Below are positions 9,478-18,834 of a stretch of 64,000 nucleotides of DNA, piece by piece (within the stretch, counting starts at the first letter, position 1; each line of letters opens with the position of its first letter). The notes under the pieces were generated by a model. That model was not told the DNA's origin, did no database searches, and saw only the letters and a list, made by a program, of their open reading frames with translations. The position numbers and the translations under genes were made by a program. The stretch covers positions 372,001 to 436,000 of the forward strand of contig CAVZVZ010000002.1 in NCBI GenBank assembly GCA_963778895.1, given 5' to 3'. The stretch is from CAVZVZ01 sp963778895 (GTDB lineage: Bacteria > Actinomycetota > Acidimicrobiia > Acidimicrobiales > Acidimicrobilacustridaceae).

Positions 9478-9930
9478 TCAGCCCTCGCCCAAGCCGCGCA
9501 GCTGGCCGTTCTCGTCGATGGTGGTGCCGGGCGCGAAGACGATCTCCCAACGGTTGCCCTCGGGATCGGCGACGTAGCTGGCGCGCGGCCCGTACGGGCG
9601 ATCGGTGGGTGGATCAAGCGGCGACGCGCCCACGGCCACCGCCGCGGCGTACACGACGTCCACTTCCTCGGGTGCAGCCACGTTGATGGCCAACGTGACG
9701 CCGTTCCAACCGGGGGCCGGTACCGTACTGCCGGGTGCCGCTTCGGCAGTGAGCGCGTCGAGGCCATAGAGGCAGAGGTACACGCCCGCGAGGTGGAACG
9801 CGACCCAGTCGTCGGAGCTGGCCGGGGCTTCGACGAACCCGAGATCGCGGTAGAAGCGTCGTTGGGCGGACAGATCACGGCAGCCGAGTGTGACGGCCGT
9901 GAGCCGGCCCGGTACCGGCGACTGGCTCAC
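9478..9930 (-). CDS. VOC-family (glyoxalase/bleomycin-resistance fold) protein
   Basis: 150 residues with two beta-alpha-beta-beta-beta modules: LGCRDLSAQRRFYRDLGF at the start and a YVADPEGNRWEIVFAP metal-site strand at the end. This is the vicinal-oxygen-chelate fold; the substrate is unknown. The GTG start overlaps the lexA stop (GTGA), so it is probably co-transcribed with lexA and may be damage-induced. Confidence 0.8.
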   Translation of the reverse strand: MSQSPVPGRLTAVTLGCRDLSAQRRFYRDLGFVEAPASSDDWVAFHLAGVYLCLYGLDALTAEAAPGSTVPAPGWNGVTLAINVAAPEEVDVVYAAAVAVGASPLDPPTDRPYGPRASYVADPEGNRWEIVFAPGTTIDENGQLRGLGEG

Positions 9931-10562
9931 AGCTTGCGGAGCACGCTCACGACCCGCCCGAAGACCGAAACGTCGGACTCGTCGAAGCTCATCGGCTCGA
10001 GCGAGTCGTTCGCCGGAACGAGCACGACCTTGTTGCCCTTGCGGCTGTAGGTCTTCACCGTGGCCTCCTCGCCCGGGATGCCCGCCACGACGATGTCGCC
10101 CTTGTCGGCGACGGTCTGGGCGTGGGCGACGACGTAGTCACCATCGAGGATGCCGGCGTTGATCATCGACTCGCCTCGAACGCGCAGCATGAACAGATCG
10201 CCCTCGCCGCAGAAGTCGACAGGTAGGGGGAGCAGCTCCTCGACGTTCTCTTGCGCGAGCACGTCGGTACCGGCCGCGACGTCGCCGACGAGCGGGACGT
10301 GGCGCACCGGTCGCTTCTCGACGGCGGCGCCGGAGTTCGGGTCGTAGCGCACCTCGATGGCCCGGGGCTTGGTCGGGTCGCGCTTCAGATAGCCGAGTCG
10401 CTGGAGGGTCGCGAGGTGGCTGTGCACCGTCGAGGGCGAGGTCAGGCCCACGGCCGTGCCGATCTCCCGTACCGACGGCGGGTAGCCGCGTTCGTTCACC
10501 GTGCGCTCGATGAAATCGATGATGTCCAGCTGACGCTGGGTCAGCTCCGTGCTCGGCGTCAT
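9927..10562 (-). CDS. lexA: SOS repressor LexA
   Basis: 211 residues. The N-terminal winged helix (residues 8-65) carries the REIGTAVGLTSPSTVHSHL recognition helix. The C-terminal S24 peptidase domain has the cleavage site DVAA97-G98, nucleophile Ser132 in RGESM and Lys170 in EATVK. It represses SOS genes and cleaves itself with RecA filaments. Five LexA boxes lie in its own upstream region, shared with a divergent LysM membrane protein; nrdR follows that gene, the same order as Rv2720-Rv2719c-Rv2718c in Mycobacterium tuberculosis. Confidence 0.97.
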   Translation of the reverse strand: MTPSTELTQRQLDIIDFIERTVNERGYPPSVREIGTAVGLTSPSTVHSHLATLQRLGYLKRDPTKPRAIEVRYDPNSGAAVEKRPVRHVPLVGDVAAGTDVLAQENVEELLPLPVDFCGEGDLFMLRVRGESMINAGILDGDYVVAHAQTVADKGDIVVAGIPGEEATVKTYSRKGNKVVLVPANDSLEPMSFDESDVSVFGRVVSVLRKL

Positions 10563-10611
10563 GGCTCCACCTGTTCCTGACTGGCCGTTCTCTGATCGGG
10601 CCGTTGGTTGT

Positions 10612-10627
10612 GCGAACGTGTGTTCGA
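10612..10627. promoter_or_regulatory. LexA (SOS) box 1
   Basis: GCGAAC-GTGT-GTTCGA matches the Gram-positive CGAAC-N4-GTTCG consensus in both half-sites. It is the box nearest lexA, 50 bp upstream of its ATG, suited to autorepression. Confidence 0.85.
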
Positions 10628-10653
10628 GAGCCTAGCGACCTGTTCGGCCGATC

Positions 10654-10669
10654 GCAAACATCTGTTCGA
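10654..10669. promoter_or_regulatory. LexA box 2 (imperfect)
   Basis: GCAAAC-ATCT-GTTCGA has one mismatch in the left half-site (CAAAC for CGAAC). It is centred 42 bp from box 1. Confidence 0.6.
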
Positions 10670-10684
10670 TTTTGGGTCTTGACC

Positions 10685-10700
10685 ACGAACGAATGTTCGT
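10685..10700. promoter_or_regulatory. LexA box 3
   Basis: ACGAAC-GAAT-GTTCGT has both half-sites perfect and extended by one base pair of symmetry. It sits mid-way in the lexA / LysM-gene divergent region. Confidence 0.85.
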
Positions 10701-10717
10701 GCCACGCTGACCGAGCC

Positions 10718-10733
10718 ACGAACGTCCGTTCCC
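10718..10733. promoter_or_regulatory. LexA box 4 (imperfect)
   Basis: ACGAAC-GTCC-GTTCCC has a perfect left half, and the right half is GTTCC instead of GTTCG. It lies end to end with box 5. Confidence 0.65.
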
Positions 10734-10747
10734 GAACGAACGTTCTA
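10732..10747. promoter_or_regulatory. LexA box 5 (imperfect)
   Basis: CCGAAC-GAAC-GTTCTA has a perfect left half, and the right half is GTTCT. It is the box nearest the LysM gene (ATG at 10834), 14 bp from box 4 centre to centre, which would allow adjacent dimers. Confidence 0.7.
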
Positions 10748-10833
10748 ACACATCGAGCCGGCTGACCGGCGGCTTTGCGCCCCTGTCGCCCTCCGAAGGA
10801 CTCAGTGTCACACCACCTCGGGAGACTGCCCAC

Positions 10834-11277
10834 ATGGCTGCCGTGATCATCGCCTCGCCCAACTCCATCCAGCCCGCACCTCGCCCGGCCCAGCCGCGCC
10901 GGCCCGATCTACGCGTCATCCACGGCGGCCGGTCCTCGGTTCATCGAGGCATGCAGCGGGTGTACCTGCGTCGCCGGCTCGGCGTCGGCCTCGTTGTCCT
11001 CATCGTCACCGCCGTCCTCTGGATGGCGGTGGTGGGCGCCCTCTCCTTGGTCGGTGGCAGCCCAACAGATTCGCAAACCTCGGCCGCGACTGCTGCGGCT
11101 TCGCCGGCCGCGGCCGAGGAGTATTACGTGCAGCCGGGCGACACCCTCTGGGTGATCGCTCGTCAGATTCATCCGTCCGGCGACATTCGGTCGCTGGTGG
11201 ATGAGCTGGCTGATCGGGCGGGCGGCCCTGTGCTGCAGGCGGGCCAACGCATCGATCTCCACGGCCTCACCGGCTGA
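10834..11277 (+). CDS. SOS-induced LysM membrane protein, ChiZ/YneA/DivS-like cell-division inhibitor
   Basis: 147 residues: a Pro-rich cytoplasmic N-terminus, one transmembrane helix (about 50-73), an Ala/Ser/Thr linker, and a LysM peptidoglycan-binding domain (97-142, starting YYVQPGDTLWVIARQI). It is divergent from lexA behind five LexA boxes and followed by nrdR. The same architecture and place are held by YneA (Bacillus), DivS (Corynebacterium) and Rv2719c/ChiZ (Mycobacterium), which delay division during SOS. Function is by analogy; no hydrolase motif is seen. Confidence 0.82.
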   Translation: MAAVIIASPNSIQPAPRPAQPRRPDLRVIHGGRSSVHRGMQRVYLRRRLGVGLVVLIVTAVLWMAVVGALSLVGGSPTDSQTSAATAAASPAAAEEYYVQPGDTLWVIARQIHPSGDIRSLVDELADRAGGPVLQAGQRIDLHGLTG

Positions 11278-11320
11278 ACCGCGCCGCGATGCCCACTCAC
11301 GCGGCGGTAGCGTCGCCGCC

Positions 11321-11788
11321 GTGCGCTGTCCGTCCTGCACCGAAGTCGACGACAAGGTGGTCGACTCGCGCATGGCCGACGACGGCGGCACGATTCGGCG
11401 CCGTCGCGAGTGCTTGGCCTGCGGTCATCGCTACACCACTTTCGAGCGGCACGAGGAACAACCCGTCGTGGTCGTGAAGCGGTCGGGCGACCGCGTGCCG
11501 TTCGATCGAGGAAAGATCGAAGCGGGCATCGTCGCCGCGGCCAAGGGGCGGCCGGTCACGCTCGAACAGATCGGTCTCGTGGCCGAGACGGTCGAGGACC
11601 AGTCGCGACTGCTGGGTGGCGAGGTGACGAGCGACCAGATCGGCCTCGCCGTGCTCGAGGAGCTGCGTGAGCTCGACGAGGTCGCGTACGTACGGTTCGC
11701 CAGCGTCTACAAGGACTTCGACGACGCCGCCGACTTCCAGCGCGAGATCACCTTGCTCACCAAAGAGACCGCACCCAAGCGGCACTGA
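11321..11788 (+). CDS. nrdR: Transcriptional repressor NrdR
   Basis: 155 residues. A zinc ribbon at the N-terminus (Cys3, Cys6, Cys31, Cys34 in CPSC and CLAC) binds DNA, and an ATP-cone (VVVVKRSGDRVPFDRGK onward) senses ATP/dATP. GTG 11321 is chosen because the ribbon begins VRCPSC. NrdR represses ribonucleotide reductase genes through paired boxes; two matching boxes lie upstream of nrdJ 2.3 kb away, so the target is in this window. Confidence 0.96.
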   Translation: MRCPSCTEVDDKVVDSRMADDGGTIRRRRECLACGHRYTTFERHEEQPVVVVKRSGDRVPFDRGKIEAGIVAAAKGRPVTLEQIGLVAETVEDQSRLLGGEVTSDQIGLAVLEELRELDEVAYVRFASVYKDFDDAADFQREITLLTKETAPKRH

Positions 11789-11810
11789 ACGGCTTCATGC
11801 TGCTGCGCAG

Positions 11811-12554
11811 TCAGCGCACACTGAGATAGCGGAAGAACACGAAGCCGTCGTCCAGCAGCGCGCGGTCGAGTTCGAGTGCGTCGGGCGGATGCACGGTCGG
11901 GCCGTGGGCCATGCGGGGATCATCGCCACTCACCAGCACCGGTGCGACGGTGAGGCACAGCTCGTCGACCACGCCACTCGCGAGTAGTGCGCCATTGAGG
12001 GTCGGGCCGCCTTCGCAGATGACGACCTTGGCGTCGCGCTCGTGCAGTCGGGCCAGTGCCAGGTCGGGGTCGACGTGGGCGTCGCCGGCGACGATCACAT
12101 CGGCCACCGGTTCGAGCGCGGCGCGCCGGCCTGCGTCGGACGTCGTCGTGGTCAGGACGATCGGGCGCGTGGGTGAGTCGACGAACACGCGGGCCGAAGG
12201 ATCGAGGTCGAGACGACCGGACACCATGGCGATGGTCGGGAACGGTGCCTGGCCGCGGGCCACCCGCGCCGCTTGGTCGTCGGGTGACGTGCGCGGCGGC
12301 CCGTAGTTCTCGGCCCGCACGGTGCCGGCTCCCACGAGGACCACGTCGGCGACGCCGCGCAGGGCGAAGAAGATCGCCTTGTCGCCCGCACCGCTGAGTC
12401 CTCCCGAGCGGCCCTCGACCGTCACGGCGCCGTCCACACTGGCCACCATGTTCACGGCCACCCACGGCCGATCGGGGCCCGCGGGCCGCTCATCGGCGGT
12501 GTAGAGCGCGGTGGCGTCGACATCGGCGACGAAGCGGGGAACGACCTGGTCCAC
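11811..12554 (-). CDS. RibD C-terminal/dihydrofolate-reductase-fold pyrimidine reductase
   Basis: About 247 residues from GTG 12554. Blocks typical of RibD_C reductases are present: VAVNMVASVDGAVTV at the N-terminus, a GADVVLVGAGTVRAE-type NADPH loop, and CEGGPTLNGALL near the C-terminus. Such enzymes reduce a ribosylamino-pyrimidine in riboflavin synthesis, but stand-alone copies far from rib genes often have other pyrimidine or pterin-like substrates. No rib neighbours are present here. It converges on nrdR. Confidence 0.8.
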   Translation of the reverse strand: MDQVVPRFVADVDATALYTADERPAGPDRPWVAVNMVASVDGAVTVEGRSGGLSGAGDKAIFFALRGVADVVLVGAGTVRAENYGPPRTSPDDQAARVARGQAPFPTIAMVSGRLDLDPSARVFVDSPTRPIVLTTTTSDAGRRAALEPVADVIVAGDAHVDPDLALARLHERDAKVVICEGGPTLNGALLASGVVDELCLTVAPVLVSGDDPRMAHGPTVHPPDALELDRALLDDGFVFFRYLSVR

Positions 12555-12747
12555 AGGGGTGAACGTACTCGGATCGCCCCGTAGCGGCTTTGTTGCAATG
12601 TGGTTGCGGAGCGTGTTCGGTCCGCCGCGCCCCGCCGACGCTCTACTAGAACTTCGACGCCCGGCGTTTTGGCCGGAAACGGCCTTGGGTGGGAGCCTCG
12701 GGGGAAGCGGACCGGCGGGCCGGTCCGGACTGAAGTGGGGATCGGTC

Positions 12748-13651
12748 ATGGGAGTGGTGCAGCGAGCGGTTGCTCCGGTGGGGGCGGTGTTCCACGCCGC
12801 CCGTCGGCCGACCACCTACACCGGCCAGTTCCGCGAGATGGCCTCGACCGTGATCACGATGGGGATGTGGCCGCTCGGGTTCGCCGACAACGGCGCCGCC
12901 GGGGTCGAGGCCTTGGTCGACAAGCCGTCGCAGGTCGACACGCCCGGTGCTGTTGGTTCACGGCTTCGGCGCCAACAAGTCCAACTGGATGTTCCTGCGT
13001 CGGTACTTGCAGCAAGCAGGGTTCGGGCGCATCCACGCGCTGAACTACAACGCGCTGCGGGCGGACATCCCGACGCTGGCCGCGCTGTGCGCCGAGCGGG
13101 CCGAGGAGCTGTGCGACCGCTTCGGTGTTCCGCGTGTGCACGTGGTCGGGCACTCGCTCGGGGGCGTCATCGCTCGCTACGCCGTGCAGGTGACCGGTCT
13201 CGACGCCGCCGCGGTGTGCGTGACGATCGCTTCGCCCCATGGTGGCGTGCGGCTCGCTCGCTACGGCAGCCCGTTCGCGCTCGTGAGCCCGCTCGCGAGC
13301 GGGTTGCAGTTACGCCCTGATTCGCGGGTGATGACCGAGCTGCGGCGGTCGGCTCGGCCCCTGGAGACGCGGTTCGTGGCGTACTACTCGAACCTCGACC
13401 TTTTGGTGCCGGCCCGCCGGGCGATGATCCTCGAGCCTCATCTCGAAGCCACGAACATCTTGGTCAAAGATCAGGGCCATCTCTCGATCATGTTCTCGCG
13501 GCGGCTCGCGCAGTCGGTGGTCGACCAGCTGGCCGCGGCCGAGGGATTGCCCGGGTACGGCACGCCCGTGGTCGGTATCGGTTCACCCCAGCCGACGGGT
13601 GCAATCGCAACGGTTGCCGACGCCTTCACGTCCGTACGCCGGGCTCGCTGA
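12748..13651 (+). CDS. Lipase/esterase-type alpha/beta hydrolase (one frameshift)
   Basis: The start is ATG 12748, about 60 residues of leader, then after an indel near 12945 the hydrolase core: LLVHGFGANKSNW (oxyanion region), nucleophile elbow GHSLGGVIARY, and a late GHLSIMF His block. It is most like PGAP1/LipA-type lipases that act on lipid esters. There is no signal peptide, though the N-terminal MGMWPLG region is hydrophobic. The upstream 190 bp contain no other gene. Confidence 0.78.
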
Positions 13652-14028
13652 TTCGACCCCGCGCCGGGCTTGCCGCGCTGCGTGGTCGGCCTGTGGATGG
13701 AGCACGCGAAATCCACCGCGAATTCACAGGTTGTTCCCTCTTTTGCCCCACAGGCAGTTGTCCTTAGGTTCGAGGGGTGTCAACGAGCGCTGCGGCGCGA
13801 ACAGCGGATGGTGGCTGGCGTCACCCGGTTGTTGGCTGGCAGGACGACTGCTTGGGGGAAGGATCGTGGTGGGTGGAGCAGGCTTGCCCAGCGCCCGCGG
13901 AGCTCACCCGACGTCCCTTGACCTGCTGCTTCGCGTCGCAGCTTTCGTTGACGAACGGGCTCGAGAAGGTTTTTCGGCCATCGGCGCCTTCAACCATTGA
14001 CAGCCCTGTAATTACGGTGGTGTAATCA

Positions 14029-14044
14029 CCGGCACATCTTGTGG
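14029..14044. promoter_or_regulatory. NrdR box 1
   Basis: CCGGCACATCTTGTGG shares the ten bases CATCTTGTGG with box 2 exactly 42 bp downstream. Its left half is degenerate, as is common for the weaker box of a pair. Confidence 0.65.
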
Positions 14045-14070
14045 CCCGGGGGGATCGGGGGGCCAGTACG

Positions 14071-14086
14071 CCACAACATCTTGTGG
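14071..14086. promoter_or_regulatory. NrdR box 2
   Basis: CCACAA-CATC-TTGTGG is a perfect 6+4+6 palindrome resembling actinobacterial NrdR boxes. It is 42 bp (four helical turns) from box 1 and 116 bp before the nrdJ ATG. nrdR itself is in the window. Confidence 0.75.
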
Positions 14087-14201
14087 TTCTGCCTCCCCTC
14101 GCGCGCCGGTATCCTGGACGACCCAGTCTCGGATGGCCGACGACGCTCTCGAGCCGAAGATACGCAGCTCAACGCAGGTTTCTGACCGGGAGGAAACACC
14201 A

Positions 14202-17200
14202 ATGGCTCTGGCCCCCGAACAAGCGGCGATCGGCATTCGCCGCCGCTTCACCACCGAAGGCGTACATCCCTACGACTTGGTGGAGTGGGAGCGGCGCGAC
14301 GCCCGCATCACGAACTACCGCGACGGTTCGGTGGCCTTCGAGCAGACCGATGTCGAGTTCCCGGTCGACTGGTCGCTCAACGCCACGAACATCGTCGCCC
14401 AGAAGTACTTCCGCGGCACGATCGGCACCCCCGAGCGCGAGTGGTCGCTCAAGCAGGTGGCCGACCGGGTGGCCGACACCATCGCCGACTGGGGTCTGCG
14501 CGACGGCTACTTCGTCGACGAGCGTGAAGCCGACGCGTTCCGCGACGAACTGAAGTACCTGATCGTCACCCAGCGGGCGGCGTTCAACTCCCCGGTCTGG
14601 TTCAACATCGGCGTCAAGGGCGTGCCTCAGCAGGCCGCGGCGTGCTTCATTTTGGCCGTCGACGACACCATGGACTCGATCCTCAACTGGTACACGGAGG
14701 AGGGCACGATCTTCAAAGGTGGCTCGGGTGCCGGTGTGAACCTCAGCCACATCCGTTCGAGCCAGGAGCTGTTGAAGGGCGGCGGCACGGCGTCGGGCCC
14801 GGTCAGCTTCATGCGGGGCGCCGACGCGTCGGCCGGGCACGATCAAGTCGGGTGGCAAGACGCGGCGCGCCGCCAAGATGGTGATCCTCAACGTCGATCA
14901 TCCCGACATCGAAGAGTTCATCTGGTGCAAGGCGCACGAGGAGAAGAAGGCGCGTGCGCTCGAGGCCGCCGGCTTCGACATGACCCTCGACGGCAAGGAC
15001 ATCACCTCGGTCCAGTACCAGAACGCCAACAACTCGGTGCGGGTCACCGACGAGTTCATGCAGGCCGTCGTCGACGACGCCGACTGGCATCTTCGGGCCG
15101 TCATGACCGGCGAGGTCGTCAAGACGGTCCAGGCCCGCGACCTGATGCGTCAGATCGCGCAGGCCACGTGGGAGTGCGCCGATCCGGGCATGCAGTTCGA
15201 CACGACGATCAACCACTGGCACACCGCGCGCCAACACCGGTCGCATCAATGGCAGTAACCCATGCTTCCCCGGCGATGCCATGGTCCACACCGACAAGGG
15301 CCTCATCCCGTTCGTGGATCTGATCGATCGCACCCGCCTCGGCGAGACCTTCGGCGTCTACACGCACGACGCAACGAATCCCGACGAGCCGTCCGAGCGT
15401 CTCGAGATCACCTCGCCCGAAGCAGTGATGATCACGGGCATGAACGAGATCGTGAAGCTGCGGTTCTCGAACGGCGCCGAGCTGCGCTGCACGCCGAGCC
15501 ACCGCATCTTCACGGTGAACCGTGGCTACGTCGAGGCGCAGGAGCTCACGTCCGATGATCGAGTGAAGACACTCGATCTGCCCGCGCCGGCCGTCGCCGC
15601 CGACTACCACCTCCCGGTATCCACCGACGTGCGCGACTACGCCGATCGTGATGCCCGCACCTGGAAGGGTGTGCAGCTCCCCGAGAAATGGAGCGAGGAG
15701 TTCGCCCACTACCTCGGATGGCTGGTCGGCGACGGATGCATCTCCGATGACGTGGCGACGACGGTCTACGGCAGCGACGACGACCGGGTCAGCGTGATGC
15801 CGCGGCACCGTGAGCTGCTCACAGACCTCAACGGAGGACGTGAGCCCAAGCCCTCCGTGCAAGCCGAACGGCACCCTGCAGCTGCGACAGACTCGCCACG
15901 CGATCGCGCGGTTCCTCGAAGCGCTTGGCGTGAGCGGTAGCAAGGCACCCCAGAAGACCGTGCCATGGTCGATCAACGAAGCACCGACCGAGATGGTCGC
16001 GGCCTTTCTGCAGGGCCTGTTCGACGCCGACGGATGTGTCTCGCGACGGGGCCAAGGAGAGGTATGTCGGTCTCGGCTCGTCGTCACGAGCGCTCTTGTT
16101 GGACGCCCAGAAGCTGCTCTCGACCTTCGGTGTCTTCAGTCGCATCTACGAGACTCGCAGTCGCTCCGAGGAGCCGGCGTTCACGTACGTCCGCAAGGAC
16201 GGCACGTTCCGGCTCTACGACGCGGGTCCGATGTTCGACCTGCGCATCACCGGTCGTTCGCATGGAGCGATTCGCTGACGCCGTCGGCTTCTCGCTGCCG
16301 AGCAAGTCCGATAGCGCTCGACCGCATCCTCGAGCGAGCACGTGCGCTACACGACCGACACGTGTGTCCGCCTCGTCGAGCGCACGGACGACGGTGTTGA
16401 GCTCACGTACAACCTGAGCGAGCCGCGCAACCACTCGTACATCGTGAACGGGCTCGTTGTAAGGAACTGTTCGGAGTACATGCACCTCGACAACTCGGCG
16501 TGCAACCTCGCCAGCCTCAACCTGCTGAAGTTCCTCGACGACGACGGCACGTTCGACGTCGAGAGCGTTCGAGCACGCGGTCGAGGTCTTCTTCACCGCG
16601 CAGGAGATCATCGTCGGCAACGCCGACTACCCGACCGAGGCGATCGGCGAGAACTCGCGTCGCTTCCGTCAGCTCGGGTCTCGGCTACGCCAACCTCGGC
16701 GCCATGCTGATGGCGCTCGGCCTGCCCTACGACTCCGACGGTGGCCGGGCATGGGCCGGCGCCATCACCGCGCTGATGACCGGTCATGCCTACGCGACGT
16801 CGGCTCGCACGGCGGCTCGCATGGGTCCGTTCGCCGGCTACACCGAGAACGAGGAGCACATGCTTCGGGTGCTCGACCAACACCGCGCCGAGGCGGCGAA
16901 GATCGACGAGGAGCTCGTGCCGAGCGAGCTGCTCTCGGCCGCCCAGCGTTCGTGGGACGACGCGTGCGACGTCGCCAGCCGACTTCGGCGTGCGCAACTC
17001 GCAGGCCACGGTGCTCGCTCCCACGGGCACGATCGGCCTCATGATGGATTGCGACACCACCGGCGTCGAGCCCGACCTCGGGCTGGTGAAGCTCAAGAAG
17101 CTGGTGGGCGGCGGCACGATGTCGATCGTCAACCAGACGATGCCCCGTGCGCTGCGCAACCTCGAATACACCGAGGCCGAGATCGACCAGATCATCGCCT

Positions 17201-18207
17201 ACATCGACGAGCACAAGACCATCCTCGGCGCACCCAACCTCAAGACCGAGCACCTCGCGGTGTTCGCCTGCTCGATGGGTGACAACGTCATCCACTACCT
17301 CGGGCACGTGAAGATGATGGGCGCCGTGCAGCCGTTCATCTCCGGCGCGATCTCGCAAGACCGTGAACATGCCCGAGGACGTCACGCGTCGACGACGTCG
17401 AGCAGCTGCACATCGACGCGTGGCAGCTCGGCATCAAGGCCGTCGCGGTCTACCGCGACAACTGCAAGGTCGGCTCAGCCGCTCGCCGATGGCCAAGAAG
17501 GAAGGCGCGAGCGACGACGCCGTCGGCCGGCGCGACGCAGGTCGTCGAGCGGATCGTCGAGAAGATCGTTCGTGAGCCGTCGCGCACGAAGCTGGCCCGC
17601 ACCCGCACGTCGCGCACGTTCGAGTTCCGGGTGGCCGACTGCAAGGGCTTCGTCACGGTCGGCGAGTACGACGACGGCCGACCCGGTGAGATCTTCGTGC
17701 GGGTGTCGAAGCAGGGCTCGACCCTGGCCGGGATCATGGATGCCTTCGCCATCTCCGTGAGCCACGGCCTGCAGTACGGCGTGCCGCTGCGCAGCTTCGT
17801 CGAGGCGTTCACGGGTATGCGGTTCGAGCCCGCCGGCATGACCGACGACGAAGAGATCCGCATCGCCAACTCGCTGATGGACTACCTGTTCCGCAAGCTC
17901 GCCGTGATGTACCTCTCACACGAGGAGCGAGCCGAGCTGAACATCCTCACCACCCAAGAGCGCATGCAACCCACGTTGCCGGGTGTCGAGGAAACCGTCG
18001 TCGAGACCCGGCAAGGCAGCGAGCTGCCGCCCGACCCGCCGTCGATCGAGTCGGCGTCGACGCTGTTCGAGCACGAACCGGCGACGACCACGACCGAGGT
18101 GCGGCACAGCGACGCTCCGATGTGCATGCAGTGCGGTGTGCAGATGCATCCGGGCCGGTAGCTGCCACGCCTGCCCGAGCTGCGGCACCACCAGCGGATG
18201 CAGCTGA
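14202..18207 (+). CDS. nrdJ: Adenosylcobalamin-dependent (class II) ribonucleotide reductase NrdJ, intein-split and heavily frameshifted
   Basis: Makes deoxyribonucleotides using coenzyme B12. ATG 14202 has GGGAGGA before it. Class II signatures are KGGSGAGVNLS, the FNSPVWFN and LAPTGT blocks, the active-site segment interrupted as NGSNP/CSEYMHLDNSACNLAS, and a redox tail of paired cysteines ending CPSCGTTSGCS. The coding frame jumps at least a dozen times (for example near 14838, 15225, 16565, 16675, 16980, 17358, 17390 and 18160); the true end at 18207 lies one shift beyond an earlier stop. An intein occupies 15263-16467. It is preceded by two NrdR boxes. Confidence 0.93.
15263..16467 (+). 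mobile_element. Intein with LAGLIDADG homing endonuclease in nrdJ
   Basis: The host protein stops at NP and resumes at CSEY. The intein begins Cys1 (CFPGDAMVHTDKG, block A), has block B CTPSHRIF with the conserved TxxH, two dodecapeptides typical of DOD endonucleases (YLGWLVGDGC and FLQGLFDADGC), block F near RNHSYIVNGL, and block G VVRN followed by the +1 Cys. The penultimate residue is Arg, not the usual His. The 1205-bp length is not a multiple of three, and at least five indels break the frame, so activity cannot be judged from this assembly. Confidence 0.9.
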
Positions 18208-18222
18208 CCTGGATCTAGGTCA
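18205..18222. terminator. Convergent stop-codon palindrome
   Basis: TGACCT-GGATCT-AGGTCA is an inverted repeat whose two arms contain the nrdJ stop and the stop of the convergent GNAT gene. It could form a short bidirectional hairpin, but there is no T-tract on either side, so terminator function is uncertain. Confidence 0.35.
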
Positions 18223-18834
18223 CCCTCCAGACGAACGGGCCGGGTCGCGCCACATCGTGGTGACGATCGGCCCGTCGTCTGGGAGCTGGAACTGCCCGTA
18301 ACGCGTGAACCCCACCGCCGCGTAGCGGTTGTCGTTGGCCGGGTTCGACGACTCGAGGTAGGCCGGGGTGTGTTGCTCGTCGATCTGAGCCAGGTCATGG
18401 GCGAGCAGCTGCATCCCGATGCCGTGACCTCGGTGGTCCGGGTGAGTGCCGAGCAAGGTCAAGTAGAAGTGCTCCGGCACATCGGCCGGTTGGTTCTGTT
18501 CGATCAGCTCCAGGGTCGCGGCGACGCGGTGGGCATCGTTCCCCGCGACTTCGTCGATCAGACCGGGCAGAGAAGCGGCGTCCTCCGCCAGCAGCTCGGT
18601 CCCGCCGGGTGGGACCCAGATGGCCACCGCCTCGACGTGATCGGTGGTCGACACCCGTCCTTGCGCGATCGCACTGTGTACGAAGGGATGCCACCAACGC
18701 CGGTACTGGCTCAGCCGAGCGTCCGGATCGGGAAACGCCCAGGCCCAGACCGGGTCGGAGAGAAACGCCAACGAGATCGTCTCCACGACCGCTCCCAGGT
18801 CTTCCTCGTCCGCTCGCCGGATGCCGAAGTCCAC
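18220..18834 (-). CDS. GNAT-family N-acetyltransferase
   Basis: 204 residues with the GNAT acetyl-CoA motif LGTHPDHRGHGIGMQLLAHDL in the central third and the ESSNPANDNRYAAVGF C-terminal strand. The substrate is unknown. It is an intact ORF starting ATG 18834, divergent from the next gene across 267 bp and convergent with nrdJ. Confidence 0.88.
   Translation of the reverse strand: MDFGIRRADEEDLGAVVETISLAFLSDPVWAWAFPDPDARLSQYRRWWHPFVHSAIAQGRVSTTDHVEAVAIWVPPGGTELLAEDAASLPGLIDEVAGNDAHRVAATLELIEQNQPADVPEHFYLTLLGTHPDHRGHGIGMQLLAHDLAQIDEQHTPAYLESSNPANDNRYAAVGFTRYGQFQLPDDGPIVTTMWRDPARSSGG

Larger units (their letters stand above)
13652..14201. other. Long intergenic region upstream of nrdJ
   Basis: 550 bp without a credible gene. 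It holds the two NrdR boxes near 14029-14086, a small inverted repeat CGGTG...CACCG at 14015-14031, and a good Shine-Dalgarno (GGGAGGA, 14188-14194). I looked for a cobalamin riboswitch, which sometimes controls reductase genes, and did not find its B12-box signature. Confidence 0.6.

Noticed and set aside
13652..14028. Cobalamin riboswitch upstream of nrdJ
   Set aside because: No B12-box-like core or nested stem pattern could be found; NrdR boxes explain the control instead.
15263..16467. Separate endonuclease genes between nrdJ fragments
   Set aside because: The reading frames join as one intein with splicing blocks at both ends, so separate genes are not needed.
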